Below, piece after piece: positions 44,382 through 53,933 of a stretch of DNA of 64,000 nucleotides. The translations under genes were made by a program, and so were the position numbers. The stretch is from Azonexus sp. (lineage in GTDB: Bacteria; Pseudomonadota; Gammaproteobacteria; Burkholderiales; Rhodocyclaceae). Within the stretch, counting starts at the first letter, position 1. Each line of letters opens with the position of its first letter. Under the pieces are notes generated by a model. The model had not been told where the DNA came from and did no database searches. It saw only the letters and a list, made by a program, of their open reading frames with translations. Where the stretch lies: NCBI GenBank assembly GCA_030696345.1, contig JAUYSK010000028.1, positions 124,001 to 188,000 on the forward strand, written 5' to 3'.

Positions 44382-45766
44382 CAGAAACCTCCTCCCAGTG
44401 CCTTGTAGTACTGGCTACGGGCAAGCAGTTGATTTTGGCGGGCATCGGCCAGCGAGAGCTGGGCATTCAATACCTTGATGGATTCGGAAAGCACTTCGAA
44501 TTTGCTCGAACGCCCGGCGTCGTAGCTTTTCTGGGTGAGAACCAGCGATTGCTTGCGCGTGGCGACTTCGGCTTCGGAAGAGGCAACCTGACTGTCGCTG
44601 GTGTCACGCAGAACCATGGCTTCGTAAGTATCGCGGAAGGCGACTGAAACGGCATAGCGGTACTGGGCGACCGCCCTCTCCCGACGTGCTTCGGCGGCTT
44701 CGGTCTTGGACTGGATCAGCCCGGCATCGTAGATCGGACCGGTCAGGCCGGCGCTGGCATCCCAGAACAGCGGAAAGCCGGTGATCAGATTGCTGGAGCT
44801 GGCGATCAGGCCAGCGAGCAGGGAAAGGTTGAGGCGCGGGTAGCGTTCGGCCCGCGCAGCATTGACGTCGGCATGGGCGGCAACCAGCAGTTGTTCAGCC
44901 GAGGCGACATCCGGGCGGCGGAGTAGTAAGGCGGAATCGAATTCCCGCGGGGTATCCGGCACTTTGGGCTGAGCGCCGCGCAGCAGGTGTTCGCCCATCA
45001 GCCTTGGGCTGCGGCCAACGAGAATTTGCAGGGCGAGTTCGGTCTTGGCAATGGCCGACTCGATGCCGGGGATGCGGGCTTCGGTGGCCGACCATTCAGC
45101 CAGGCTTTGTTGATAGGCCAGTTGGGTTCCGGCTTCAGCCTTCCAGCGGCGATATTCGAGGTTGGACGCGTATTTGAGATCGCGCGCAGCATCGCGGGTC
45201 ATGACAAGCTTGGCGTCGAGGGTGCGCAATTGCAGGTAGGTATCGACGACGGCGGAGGATACAGAGAGGACAGTGGCGTTGCGGGTGTGTTCGGAGGCAG
45301 CGAGACGGGCCAGCGCGGCATCGTTCATCTGGCGGATACGACCCCAGAGGTCAATTTCCCAATTGACGGCGGCACCGACTGAGGCGGAGCTGGTGGTCTT
45401 GTTGATTTCGCTTTGATTGACGGCGAAGGTCAGCTGACGCTGGGTGGCACCGGCCTTGGCCATGCCGTCGACACGTGGCGAGAGCAAGGCGCGGGCGGCG
45501 CCGGCATTGGCTCGTGCCTCATCGATATTGGTGGCGGCCTTGGCGAGGTCGAGATTGTTGGCGAGGGCGTCTTCAACCAGTTGATTCAGTGCCGGGTCGC
45601 TGAATAATTTCCACCACTGGCGGTCAAGACTCAGGGGCTTGAGGGCTGCGGGCGGGACGTCGATGGGCGGCGTCTCATAAACCGGCCAGATGACAGAGCA
45701 GCCACCCATGGCCAACAACGCGCTCAGGGCCAGCGGCTTGAGAAAATGACGAAAAACAGTTGGCAT
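44381..45766 (-). CDS. RND-type outer membrane efflux lipoprotein (NodT/OprM family)
   Basis: Lipobox MGGCSVIWP; NNLDLAKAATNIDEARANAGAARALLSPRVD. Confidence 0.9.
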   Translation of the reverse strand: MPTVFRHFLKPLALSALLAMGGCSVIWPVYETPPIDVPPAALKPLSLDRQWWKLFSDPALNQLVEDALANNLDLAKAATNIDEARANAGAARALLSPRVDGMAKAGATQRQLTFAVNQSEINKTTSSASVGAAVNWEIDLWGRIRQMNDAALARLAASEHTRNATVLSVSSAVVDTYLQLRTLDAKLVMTRDAARDLKYASNLEYRRWKAEAGTQLAYQQSLAEWSATEARIPGIESAIAKTELALQILVGRSPRLMGEHLLRGAQPKVPDTPREFDSALLLRRPDVASAEQLLVAAHADVNAARAERYPRLNLSLLAGLIASSSNLITGFPLFWDASAGLTGPIYDAGLIQSKTEAAEARRERAVAQYRYAVSVAFRDTYEAMVLRDTSDSQVASSEAEVATRKQSLVLTQKSYDAGRSSKFEVLSESIKVLNAQLSLADARQNQLLARSQYYKALGGGF

Positions 45767-45834
45767 AGGCAAACCAGCTTCCAGGCTAGGCACGACGGAT
45801 CACAGAGATCCGCCGACCCTGTTTTACAGTTCGC

Positions 45835-46434
45835 TTACTTCTTTTTGGCTGCCGTCACTTCCAGAGCCACGGCCTCAACGTAGAGCGCCTCGACCTGGTT
45901 GCCCACCTTGATTTCCTTGAGCAGCGCCGCATCATCAACAGCCAGTTCGACGGTACGCTTGGCGCCGCGCAGGGTCACAGTCTTCGCCTTGGGATTGACC
46001 GCCACTACATTGGCTACGACGCGGACCGAGCGCTCAATGGCGCCGGCCGGCTTCTCGCCCGGTTTGGCGCGCACGGCCTGCTCGGACTCGACACGCTCGC
46101 GGATGCCATTGTTTTCGACCTTCTTCAATTCAAGCGCCAGCGCCTGAACGTAGGTCAGGGTCACCAGATCACCAACGCGAATCTGGTCAAAGTTCCGGGC
46201 TTCTTCGCCCAGCGCCATGAAAATCTCGTTGCCCTGGGCACCGACGACCACGACGCTCCGGCTCTTCTTGTCGATCGATTTGACCTTGCCCTGCAACTGC
46301 ACAGCTTCGGCGATGGCTTTCTGGCCGGGTGCGGAGGCAGCTACGACTGCAGCCTGCGGCGCACTCTGAGCAACGGCAAGCAGCGGCATGGAAAGGAAAA
46401 GTGCGGCCAATAGGGCGGATTTTTTATTCATCAT
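45835..46434 (-). CDS. Secreted protein of unknown function
   Basis: Signal peptide MMNKKSALLAALFLSMPLLAVAQ; two internally similar segments (VGDLVTLTYVQALALEL / VGNQVEALYVEAVALEV). Confidence 0.65.
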   Translation of the reverse strand: MMNKKSALLAALFLSMPLLAVAQSAPQAAVVAASAPGQKAIAEAVQLQGKVKSIDKKSRSVVVVGAQGNEIFMALGEEARNFDQIRVGDLVTLTYVQALALELKKVENNGIRERVESEQAVRAKPGEKPAGAIERSVRVVANVVAVNPKAKTVTLRGAKRTVELAVDDAALLKEIKVGNQVEALYVEAVALEVTAAKKK

Positions 46435-46536
46435 TTTCTTTCTGTTTAGGGGGATCAGGCAGAAATATATCAAATCAAACGCCAAAAATCCGCACGCACC
46501 TTAATTTGAAATTGGACGTTTCATTTCGCAAATAAC

Positions 46537-46959
46537 TCAGGCCGACAGCACCCGTCGCAGCCCCCGCATCAGCGTCCCGAGCGCCGGCAGCTTCATGTAT
46601 AGCTCCTCGCCCGTATCCCAGTAGTCACGGTGGTAATTCACCTTGCCATCCGGGTCGAACTTCAGGTGGGAGACGCCGCGCATGACCTGCGCCTCGCCTT
46701 TACCCCAGAGCCGCACGCGGTAGTAGAACTCCCAGATCAGCATCACGCCACCGGCATCGGCCACCTTTTCAGTGATGACGAACCTCGGCTCGGCCACCTG
46801 ACTGAACATGTGAGTAAAGATGCGTTGAATCGCCGCGACGCCGCGCACTTCATTGAACGGGTCCTTGAAGTAGGCGTTGTCGCTGTAGAACTCCGGAAAA
46901 CGGGCAACGCTGTCGAGCGAAATGTCGTGATAGAACTGGATCAGTGCGTCGGTATTCAT
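46537..46959 (-). CDS. NTF2/SnoaL-like fold protein
   Basis: 140 aa, AALxDP-like FKDPFNEVRGVAAIQRIFTHMF. Confidence 0.75.
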   Translation of the reverse strand: MNTDALIQFYHDISLDSVARFPEFYSDNAYFKDPFNEVRGVAAIQRIFTHMFSQVAEPRFVITEKVADAGGVMLIWEFYYRVRLWGKGEAQVMRGVSHLKFDPDGKVNYHRDYWDTGEELYMKLPALGTLMRGLRRVLSA

Positions 46960-46960
46960 C

Positions 46961-47716
46961 TCAGCCTCCGGTAAAGCGGCGAATCAGCGGGAAATACCAG
47001 CCATAAGGCAGTAGCGCGAAAAACTTCATCAGGCGCGTGAAACGCTTGGGGAAATGGATTTCGAAATTTGCCGTTTTGAAGCCGTCCACCGCAGCAATCG
47101 CCGCCTGGGCAGGTGTTTGGAGCGCCGGCATCGTGAAATCGTTCTTGGCGGTGAGTTGGGTCGAGACAAAGCCCGGATTGATCACCCACACGCCAACTCC
47201 CTTGGGCGCCAAGTCGAGATGCAGCACTTCAGCAAAGTGAATCAGCGCCGCCTTGCCCGGCCCGTAGCAAAGTGCCTTGGGCAAACCGCGATAGCCGGCG
47301 ACGCTGGCGACGAAGGCTATGCCGCCGCCAGCCTTGAGGTCGGGCAATACTGTCGCCGCCAGCCGCATGGCACCGTTGAAGTTCACCGCAATGACTTTTT
47401 CGGCCACCGCCAGATCGAAGTTGTCAGCCCTCATAGGCACATAATCGCCGGCCAGATAAACGACCAGATCAATGCCACCCCAGGTGGCCAGCAGGCTTTC
47501 GCGGGCTGCGGCGAGACTGGCGGTATCGGTCGCATCGCAGGGCAGGAGCAGTGCACCGCCCACCGCCAGCGCCTTCAGCTTTTCGGCATTGCGCGCCGAC
47601 AACGCCAGTTTTGCGCCACGTCCGACCAGCTCGTGCGCCATCGCCGCACCGATGCCCGACGAAGCGCCGACCAGCCAGACGCGCTTGCCAACCCAGTCCG
47701 TTATTTTTGGGTTCAT
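46961..47716 (-). CDS. Short-chain dehydrogenase/reductase
   Basis: VGASSGIGAAMAHELVGRGAKLALSARN; CYGPGKAALIHFAE. Confidence 0.88.
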   Translation of the reverse strand: MNPKITDWVGKRVWLVGASSGIGAAMAHELVGRGAKLALSARNAEKLKALAVGGALLLPCDATDTASLAAARESLLATWGGIDLVVYLAGDYVPMRADNFDLAVAEKVIAVNFNGAMRLAATVLPDLKAGGGIAFVASVAGYRGLPKALCYGPGKAALIHFAEVLHLDLAPKGVGVWVINPGFVSTQLTAKNDFTMPALQTPAQAAIAAVDGFKTANFEIHFPKRFTRLMKFFALLPYGWYFPLIRRFTGG

Positions 47717-48234
47717 CGTTTCACGAAGGTCAGCGTCACTTCGCCCAGATTGAAGCCCCATTTCGACATATAGGAGCGGTTCATCATCACCTTGTCATCC
47801 ATCAGGTACATCCAGTCGTCAAAATCGACGTTGTAGACCTTGTCGTCCACTGGCAGTGCCAGCACATAGCGCCAACGCAAGGCATTGCCGGAAACTTCGC
47901 CAAGCGCCTCGCCAACCACGTCATCGGCCGTGCCACGGAAAGTGCCGTCTGGCTGCTTGATCAACGTCCACACCCGACGGGAAGTCGTGCCGTCAGACCA
48001 CTTGAAGTTTTCATCAAGGACACCAGTATCACCCGTCCACTTGGCATCGATCACGACGTGGAAGCGCTTCTTCACCTCGCCAGAGCGGCCCTGGAACATG
48101 CCCCAGGCGTCCAGTGTGCCGTTCAGATAGGTCTTCAGGTCGAGGGGCGGTTGTTCGGTTCGGTATTGTTCAACGCCGGTCGAGGCGCAACCGGCAAGGC
48201 CCAGCGTAAAAGCAGCAGCAAGCAAGAGTTTCAT
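47713..48234 (-). CDS. DUF3833 lipoprotein
   Basis: LAGCASTGVEQYRTEQPPLDLKTYLNGTLDAWGMFQGRSGEVKKRFHV. Confidence 0.85.
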   Translation of the reverse strand: MKLLLAAAFTLGLAGCASTGVEQYRTEQPPLDLKTYLNGTLDAWGMFQGRSGEVKKRFHVVIDAKWTGDTGVLDENFKWSDGTTSRRVWTLIKQPDGTFRGTADDVVGEALGEVSGNALRWRYVLALPVDDKVYNVDFDDWMYLMDDKVMMNRSYMSKWGFNLGEVTLTFVKR

Positions 48235-48236
48235 GA

Positions 48237-49454
48237 TCAGATCTCCAGAGAATGACGCCAGCGCCAGAGCAAGGCGCCAGCCAGCGCCTTGAAAGCAAGC
48301 GGCAGCAGGGCGTAGGCAAAAGTGAGGGAAGTCAGCCCGGCACCGCTGCCTGGCTGATAGCCGAGCGCGCCGAGCAAGGGTAGTGAAAGCCCGGCAGCCA
48401 GCGCCAGGTTGAGTTTCGAAACAAAATTCCAGACGCCGAAGCAAGCCCCGGCCTGCCCCTGACGTTCACCGAGATCGGCGGCGATGGCGGCAGGCAAAGC
48501 CAGATCGGCACCCAGCGCCAGACCGGAGGCAATACAGATGGCGGCGAAAAGCCAAAGATCGCCACTGCCAAGCAGGCTAGCCCCGGCGAAGGCGATGATG
48601 GAGAGCACGATTGCCCCGAGCCAGGCAAACACTCGACCGTAGCGCGCCGACAACTTGACCCAGAGCGGCAACGACGCTGCGCCGGCGATGAAATAAACAG
48701 CGAGCAGCGGCCCACTGGCCTTTTCCAGTTGCAGCACATCGGCCACGAAAAACAGGAACAGGGTTGCCGGCAAGGCAGCCGCGATCCCGTTGGCGACGAA
48801 GACCAGCAGCAGACGCCGGAAGGCGACATCGGCAAAGACCCTGCGCAGGCTGGGCAGCAAAGGCTGACTCGGCGCCAGCACCGGCTGACCGGCACCGACG
48901 CGACTGAAGGTAGTTGCCGCAGCGATCAGCAACAAGGGCGGCAAGATCCAGCTCAGGCGGGCAATACCATCGCTCAGATTCGTCGCGATCAAGGCCGGCA
49001 AGGCGGCGGCAAGTACGACGCCGAGCAAACCAAAACCTTCGCGTGCTGCGGTCAACCGCGTGCGCAGGGCAGAATCGACACCGATGTCGGCGCCCCAGGC
49101 CTGATAGGCGACAGTCGCCGCCGAGAAGCCGAGGTAGGTCAGTGCAAGCGACGCGAGCAGCCAGAGCGAAACATTGTCAGTCGGCGGGTTGAGCAGCGCG
49201 ACGAAGCCGATGGCGAAAGGTAACAGCGCCAGCGCCACCATGCGCGGGCGTGAAACACGGTCGGCCAGCCAGCCGAGCCAGGGATCGACGCCAGCATCGA
49301 GCAGGCGGGCACCGAGCAGAATGGCGCCGAGCAGGGCGAGTGGCATCCCGGCCACGTCGGCGTAATAGCGGGGGACGTGGACGTAGATGGGAAGAGCGGC
49401 GAAAGCCAGCGGGAGGCCTAGTAGGCCGTAGGCCAGGATGCGGCCGTTGGTCAT
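48237..49454 (-). CDS. MFS (GPH-type) transporter
   Basis: YVHVPRYYADVAGMPLALLGAILLGARLLDAGVDPWLGWLADR. Confidence 0.85.
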   Translation of the reverse strand: MTNGRILAYGLLGLPLAFAALPIYVHVPRYYADVAGMPLALLGAILLGARLLDAGVDPWLGWLADRVSRPRMVALALLPFAIGFVALLNPPTDNVSLWLLASLALTYLGFSAATVAYQAWGADIGVDSALRTRLTAAREGFGLLGVVLAAALPALIATNLSDGIARLSWILPPLLLIAAATTFSRVGAGQPVLAPSQPLLPSLRRVFADVAFRRLLLVFVANGIAAALPATLFLFFVADVLQLEKASGPLLAVYFIAGAASLPLWVKLSARYGRVFAWLGAIVLSIIAFAGASLLGSGDLWLFAAICIASGLALGADLALPAAIAADLGERQGQAGACFGVWNFVSKLNLALAAGLSLPLLGALGYQPGSGAGLTSLTFAYALLPLAFKALAGALLWRWRHSLEI

Positions 49455-49488
49455 GGCTTGCTGCTTGAAGCTGGTGGCTTCGGTTGGG

Positions 49489-50100
49489 TTGGGGTTCCGC
49501 CCTTGCGGGGCGTCTCACTTTTTCTTGCTTCGCCAAGAAAAAGTAAGCAAAAAGAAGGCGACCCTGGGGCGGTGCCGGCTGCGCCGGTTCCCTGCGCTAC
49601 TCGAAACGCCGGGGGGCTAGCTAAACTCGCCTGCGGCTCAGACAACGCCAGCCCAAAGCTCCCGGCGTTTCTGCGTTGCTCGGCACCTGCCAAGGGGCCC
49701 GGTGAAACGATCCGTGGTGAACTTGGGGCACGGTCATTCCCGCTTAGGCGGGAATCCAGCAGGGGTATGGACTCCCGCTTTCGCGGGAGTGACGGGGATG
49801 GGGTACTTATTTTGATTTTTGGCTTTTTCCCCGGTTGACCGTAGCAGTCAATTCCTGGGCTAGTGCTTCGTCCCGCGACGCCCTTCGGGCCCCTTGCGAG
49901 GCGCTGAGCAACGCAGGCGGGCCGGGGGAAGTCGGCTTGCCTTGTCTGAGCCGCAGGCGAGTTCTGGCAAGCCGCCCGGCCTGCCGAGTAGCGCAAGGAA
50001 CCGGGCTTGCCCGGCGCCGACCCAGGGTCGCCTTTTCTTTGCTTACTTTCTTTTGGCGAAGCATAAGAAAGTAAGACGCCCCGCAAGGGCGGAACCCCAA
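49489..50100. repeat. Large inverted repeat: two ~210-bp arms (49489-49700 and 49887-50100) around a ~190-bp centre
   Basis: ttggggttccgcccttgcggggcgtctcact... is matched by its imperfect reverse complement ...gtaagacgccccgcaagggcggaaccccaa; homology extends through gcgctactcg, actcgcctgcggctcagacaa and caaggggccc. Confidence 0.85.
49731..49793. repeat. Nested small palindromic repeat
   Basis: cggtcattcccgcttaggcgggaatcc...tggactcccgctttcgcgggagtgacgg. Confidence 0.7.
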
Positions 50101-50145
50101 GCAAAAACAAAGAACCCATCCCCGGCAAAGAGAAAGCAGCCATCA

Positions 50146-50697
50146 TCACGACCGCCTCAACAATGCCGCCCGCAAATCCGGCGCACTGGTATTGGCATCA
50201 AGCCAGATGGCGAAGAACGCCCGAGCGAAGGCCGTATCATCAACGCTACCAATCAGCCGGTCGTTAAAGAAGAATCGTGCGCCTTCCGGCAGATGTTGCC
50301 CAATGATGTGATCCCCAGGACGAACATCCGGGAACATCCGAGTCATCTGCTCACCCCAAACTTTCAGCCACGCTTCATCTGCGATAGCCAGATTGCGGAT
50401 TTCCTTGACACTGGCCTCGGCAATATCCTTGCCGGAAATATTGCGCTTGTAAGTCAGCTTCAGCGCCAGCGGTGGCCGCACGGGATCATTGCCGGCCCAA
50501 AGGGTTGCCTCGTAAACAAGGAAGCCGAAGCGACGAAACTCTCCACTCCCCCAACGCGTCAGACCAGCCGTCGGATTGTCCGCGCCGGTGTTGGCGAACG
50601 ATGCGAAGGGCCAGGCAGCGAGGGCGAGGAGGAAGCTGCGGCGGCTTGCTCCCCCCTCGCTCTGCTTACTGGTGCGCGAGTTCAAAATGCACGACAT
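50146..50697 (-). CDS. Chalcone isomerase-like domain protein, possible Tat substrate
   Basis: ASRRSFLLALAAWPFASFA leader; RRFGFLVYEATLWAG...LALKLTYKRNISGKDIAEASVKEI. Confidence 0.78.
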   Translation of the reverse strand: MSCILNSRTSKQSEGGASRRSFLLALAAWPFASFANTGADNPTAGLTRWGSGEFRRFGFLVYEATLWAGNDPVRPPLALKLTYKRNISGKDIAEASVKEIRNLAIADEAWLKVWGEQMTRMFPDVRPGDHIIGQHLPEGARFFFNDRLIGSVDDTAFARAFFAIWLDANTSAPDLRAALLRRS

Positions 50698-51850
50698 CGA
50701 CGTTACCTGCCAGGAAACCGGCCTCGCAATAGCAAAGGTACATGCGCCAGAGTCGACGGAAGTTCTCATCGAACCCGAGCGCCGCGATTTGCGGCCAGTT
50801 CAGCTCGAAAGCATGGCGCCATTCGGCCAGCGTACGGGCGTAATCGAGGCCAAAGGCGTACTCGGCATGCACGGTCAGCCCCTGCTTCGCCGCCGCAGCG
50901 CGGAAGGCTGAACGCGAAGGCAGCATGCCACCGGGGAAGACGTACTGCTGAATGAAATCGGTTCCCTTGCGGTAATCGCCAAACAGGTCATCGCGGATGG
51001 TGATGCTCTGCACCACGGCCCGGCCACCCGGCTTCAGCGCACTGGCGATGGTCTTGAAATAGGTCGGCCACCAACGTTCACCGACGGCTTCGAACATTTC
51101 AATGGAGACAACGTGATCGAATTGCTCGCTGGTGTCGCGGTAATCCTGTAGCCGAAGATCGGCTGATGGCACGCGCTTCTGGGCCCATTCGAGTTGGGCC
51201 GGCGACAGCGTCAGGCCGGTCACCTGCAAGCCTTGCTCAACGGCCATTTCGGCGAAACCACCCCAGCCGCAGCCGATTTCCAGCACGCTTTGTCCCGCCC
51301 CGGCCTTCAGATGATGGAGGATGCGCCGGTACTTGGCGTGTTGGGCAGATTCCAGCGAACCGTCATCGACGTCGCGGTAGATGGCGGCCGAATAGCTCAT
51401 GCTCGGATCGAGCCAGAGTTTGTAGAAGTCGTTGCCCAAATCGTAGTGGGCCATGATGTTGCGCTTGCTGCCGGCCCGGCTGTTGCCGTTCAGCCAGTGG
51501 CGAACGCGCGCCGCCAGCAGGTTGCGCCATGAGCCATAGACGGCCTTCTTCAGTGCATCGCGATTCTTCGCCAGCAGACTGAGCAGGCCGGTGATATCCG
51601 GCGAATCCCAGTGGCCGTCAAGATAGGATTCGGCCAGACCAATATCGCCCTTGGCCAGCACCTGGCCGAACATGGCTTCGTCGTGCACCTGCAGCGTGAC
51701 GCCGTGTTCGCCCTCGCCGAAGAGCTGGCTTGAGCCATCGGGCAGGCGGATTTCGAGCATGCCACCGCGCAGTTTTTCGAGCAGGGCGAAAACCAGGCGG
51801 GTGTCGCGGGCCAGATTCTCGGCACCGCGCAGAATCATCGTATTGTTCAT
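50666..51850 (-). CDS. cfa: Cyclopropane-fatty-acyl-phospholipid synthase family methyltransferase
   Basis: AHYDLGNDFYKLWLDPSMSYSAAIY; VLEIGCGWGGFAE. Confidence 0.92.
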   Translation of the reverse strand: MNNTMILRGAENLARDTRLVFALLEKLRGGMLEIRLPDGSSQLFGEGEHGVTLQVHDEAMFGQVLAKGDIGLAESYLDGHWDSPDITGLLSLLAKNRDALKKAVYGSWRNLLAARVRHWLNGNSRAGSKRNIMAHYDLGNDFYKLWLDPSMSYSAAIYRDVDDGSLESAQHAKYRRILHHLKAGAGQSVLEIGCGWGGFAEMAVEQGLQVTGLTLSPAQLEWAQKRVPSADLRLQDYRDTSEQFDHVVSIEMFEAVGERWWPTYFKTIASALKPGGRAVVQSITIRDDLFGDYRKGTDFIQQYVFPGGMLPSRSAFRAAAAKQGLTVHAEYAFGLDYARTLAEWRHAFELNWPQIAALGFDENFRRLWRMYLCYCEAGFLAGNVDVVHFELAHQ

Positions 51851-52608
51851 TTGGTCGATTCCTGGAGGGGGGTTGGATGGGCACCGCGGAAAGGAACACC
51901 CTTCAGCCAGAGCTTCAGGGCTTGCCAGTGGATGCGGAACATCACACCGGCGGTAAGCAGGGGCATGCGCACGAAGGCGCCGAGCAGAGCGGAGGTAGAC
52001 CAGGCTTTGGGCTTGCCGCCAATCGAGGTGAGCAACACTTCGCCTTCGGCATCGTCGTAGTCGATGCGCATCACCTGCGCCTTGCGCTGCAGGTGAAAAC
52101 GAAAGCGATAGCCGCCTTCGACATCGCAGAAGGGTGAAACGTGGAACTCCTTGCCGGCGCTCAATTCCTGCCCGTCGCGCAAGGGTGAGCCATCCGGGTT
52201 ATGCAGCAGATAGCTGTAGCGGCCACCAAAGGTATTGCTGACTTCAGCCAGCACCGCAATCAGCTCACCGGCCTTGTCGTGGCAGAACCAGAAGCTGACC
52301 GGGTTGAAGACATAGCCCAGTACGCGCGGAAAACATTGCAGGATGATCTCGCCATCGGCTGGCAAACCCCGTTCGCGCAACAGTTTTTGAATCCAGGGCA
52401 ACAACGGGCTGCCATCGCGCGGCCCGTGGTCCTTCTGGTGGAAGCTGAGCAGATTGCTGCGGTCAACCGAGAAAATCGGGCATTTTCCAGCCGCCAGATC
52501 AGCCAACGGCAGTTGCACGAAGAACACCGGATAGACGAAAGCATTCACCGCCGGGCGCAAGCGCCGGTGCATGACGTGACCAATCAGCAGGCGGGGAGGC
52601 GTGGCCAT
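51847..52608 (-). CDS. DUF1365 protein
   Basis: GHVMHRRLRPAVNAFVYPVFF; YVFNPVSFWFCHD; EVSNTFGGRYSYLL. Confidence 0.92.
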   Translation of the reverse strand: MATPPRLLIGHVMHRRLRPAVNAFVYPVFFVQLPLADLAAGKCPIFSVDRSNLLSFHQKDHGPRDGSPLLPWIQKLLRERGLPADGEIILQCFPRVLGYVFNPVSFWFCHDKAGELIAVLAEVSNTFGGRYSYLLHNPDGSPLRDGQELSAGKEFHVSPFCDVEGGYRFRFHLQRKAQVMRIDYDDAEGEVLLTSIGGKPKAWSTSALLGAFVRMPLLTAGVMFRIHWQALKLWLKGVPFRGAHPTPLQESTK

Positions 52609-52613
52609 GGCGA

Positions 52614-53924
52614 TCAGACACTTTCCAGTTCGCGGGCGACGGCAAGCACTTCGCCCTGCCAAGGCGCGCGAACGCCCAGGCCATTGACGACGCGCAGCGC
52701 CGATTTCAGGCCATCTTCATGGAAGCCATAGCTGCCCCAGGCGCCAGCCAGCCAGATCCCGTTCTCGCCCTGAACATCGGCCAGCCGTTGCTGGGCCGCG
52801 ATGGCCGGGCCGTCGAAAATCGGGTGGGCGTAGTCGAACTCAGCCAGAACCTTGGCAGGGTCGGGCTCACGCGCCGGATTCAGCGTCACCACCACCGGTG
52901 TCTTGAACGGCAGCGGCTGCAGTTTGTTGATCAGGTAGGAGACGCCAACCGGCTGTTCGCCCGGCTCGCCGCTGCCGGCAAAGTAGTTCCAGGCCGACCA
53001 CAGTTTTTCGTCGCGTGGCAGCAACGCGCGGTCGGTGTGCAACACGGCCCGGTTGGGCTGATAGCGAATCGCCGACAAGACTTCACGTTGGCCGTCAGTG
53101 GCCGTAAAGCCGAGGATGGCCAGCGCCTGATCGCTGTGGCAAGCCATCACCACCTGATCGAAATGCTCGCAGCCCGCCGCGTGCGTGACCTTCAGCCAGC
53201 CCCCTTCGCGGGTGACGGCGCTGACAGGGCAACCGAGGCGGATATCGTTCAATTGTGCCGCGATCTTCGCGACGTAATCGCGCCCGCCACCCTTGACCGT
53301 ACGCCACATTGGCCGGTCGAAGACCTGCAGCAGGCCGTGGTTCTGGCAGAAGTGAATGAAGGTGGCGAGCGGCATGTCGCGCATCTGGCCGGTCGGGCAG
53401 GACCAGATGGCAGCCGCCATCGGCAGCAAGTACCAGTCGGAGAAGGCGCTGGAATATCTGCCTTCCGTCAGAAAATCGTTCAGGCTGCGCTGCTGGTCCG
53501 GGTGGCTGGCCAGCCAGGCAGTGCTTTCCCGATTGAAACGCAGGATGTCGGAAAGCATCGACCAGAAGGAGCGACGCAGCAGGTTGCGCTTCTGACCGAA
53601 CACCGTCGCCAGACTGCTGCCGGCCCATTCGAGGTCGGGATTTTCCAGGCTGACAGCGAAGGACATTTCGGTCTCGACGCTATCGACACCGAGCAAGTCA
53701 AACATCGCAATCAGGTTGGGATAAGTCTTCTCGTTGAAGACCAGAAAGCCCGTATCGACCGGATGCGTCTTGCCTTCCAGCGTCACATCCACGGTATTGG
53801 TGTGGCCGCCGAGGTAGTCACCTGCCTCGAACAGCGTCACTTCATGCTGCTGGCTCAGCAGCCAGGCGCTGGCCAGACCGGAAATACCGGCGCCGACGAC
53901 GGCGATACGTTGCTTTCTGCTCAT
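52614..53924 (-). CDS. FAD-dependent oxidoreductase (amine-oxidase-like)
   Basis: IAVVGAGISGLASAWLLSQQHEVTLFEAGDYLGGHTNTV. Confidence 0.92.
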   Translation of the reverse strand: MSRKQRIAVVGAGISGLASAWLLSQQHEVTLFEAGDYLGGHTNTVDVTLEGKTHPVDTGFLVFNEKTYPNLIAMFDLLGVDSVETEMSFAVSLENPDLEWAGSSLATVFGQKRNLLRRSFWSMLSDILRFNRESTAWLASHPDQQRSLNDFLTEGRYSSAFSDWYLLPMAAAIWSCPTGQMRDMPLATFIHFCQNHGLLQVFDRPMWRTVKGGGRDYVAKIAAQLNDIRLGCPVSAVTREGGWLKVTHAAGCEHFDQVVMACHSDQALAILGFTATDGQREVLSAIRYQPNRAVLHTDRALLPRDEKLWSAWNYFAGSGEPGEQPVGVSYLINKLQPLPFKTPVVVTLNPAREPDPAKVLAEFDYAHPIFDGPAIAAQQRLADVQGENGIWLAGAWGSYGFHEDGLKSALRVVNGLGVRAPWQGEVLAVARELESV

Positions 53925-53933
53925 GATGACCTC

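Noticed and set aside
49451-50149. ORFs of up to 232 aa on both strands across the inverted-repeat element (also 49458..49838, 49894..50955)
   Set aside because: They translate the repeat arms and hairpins; the same arm yields similar-looking frames on both strands, so these are probably non-coding repeat translations.
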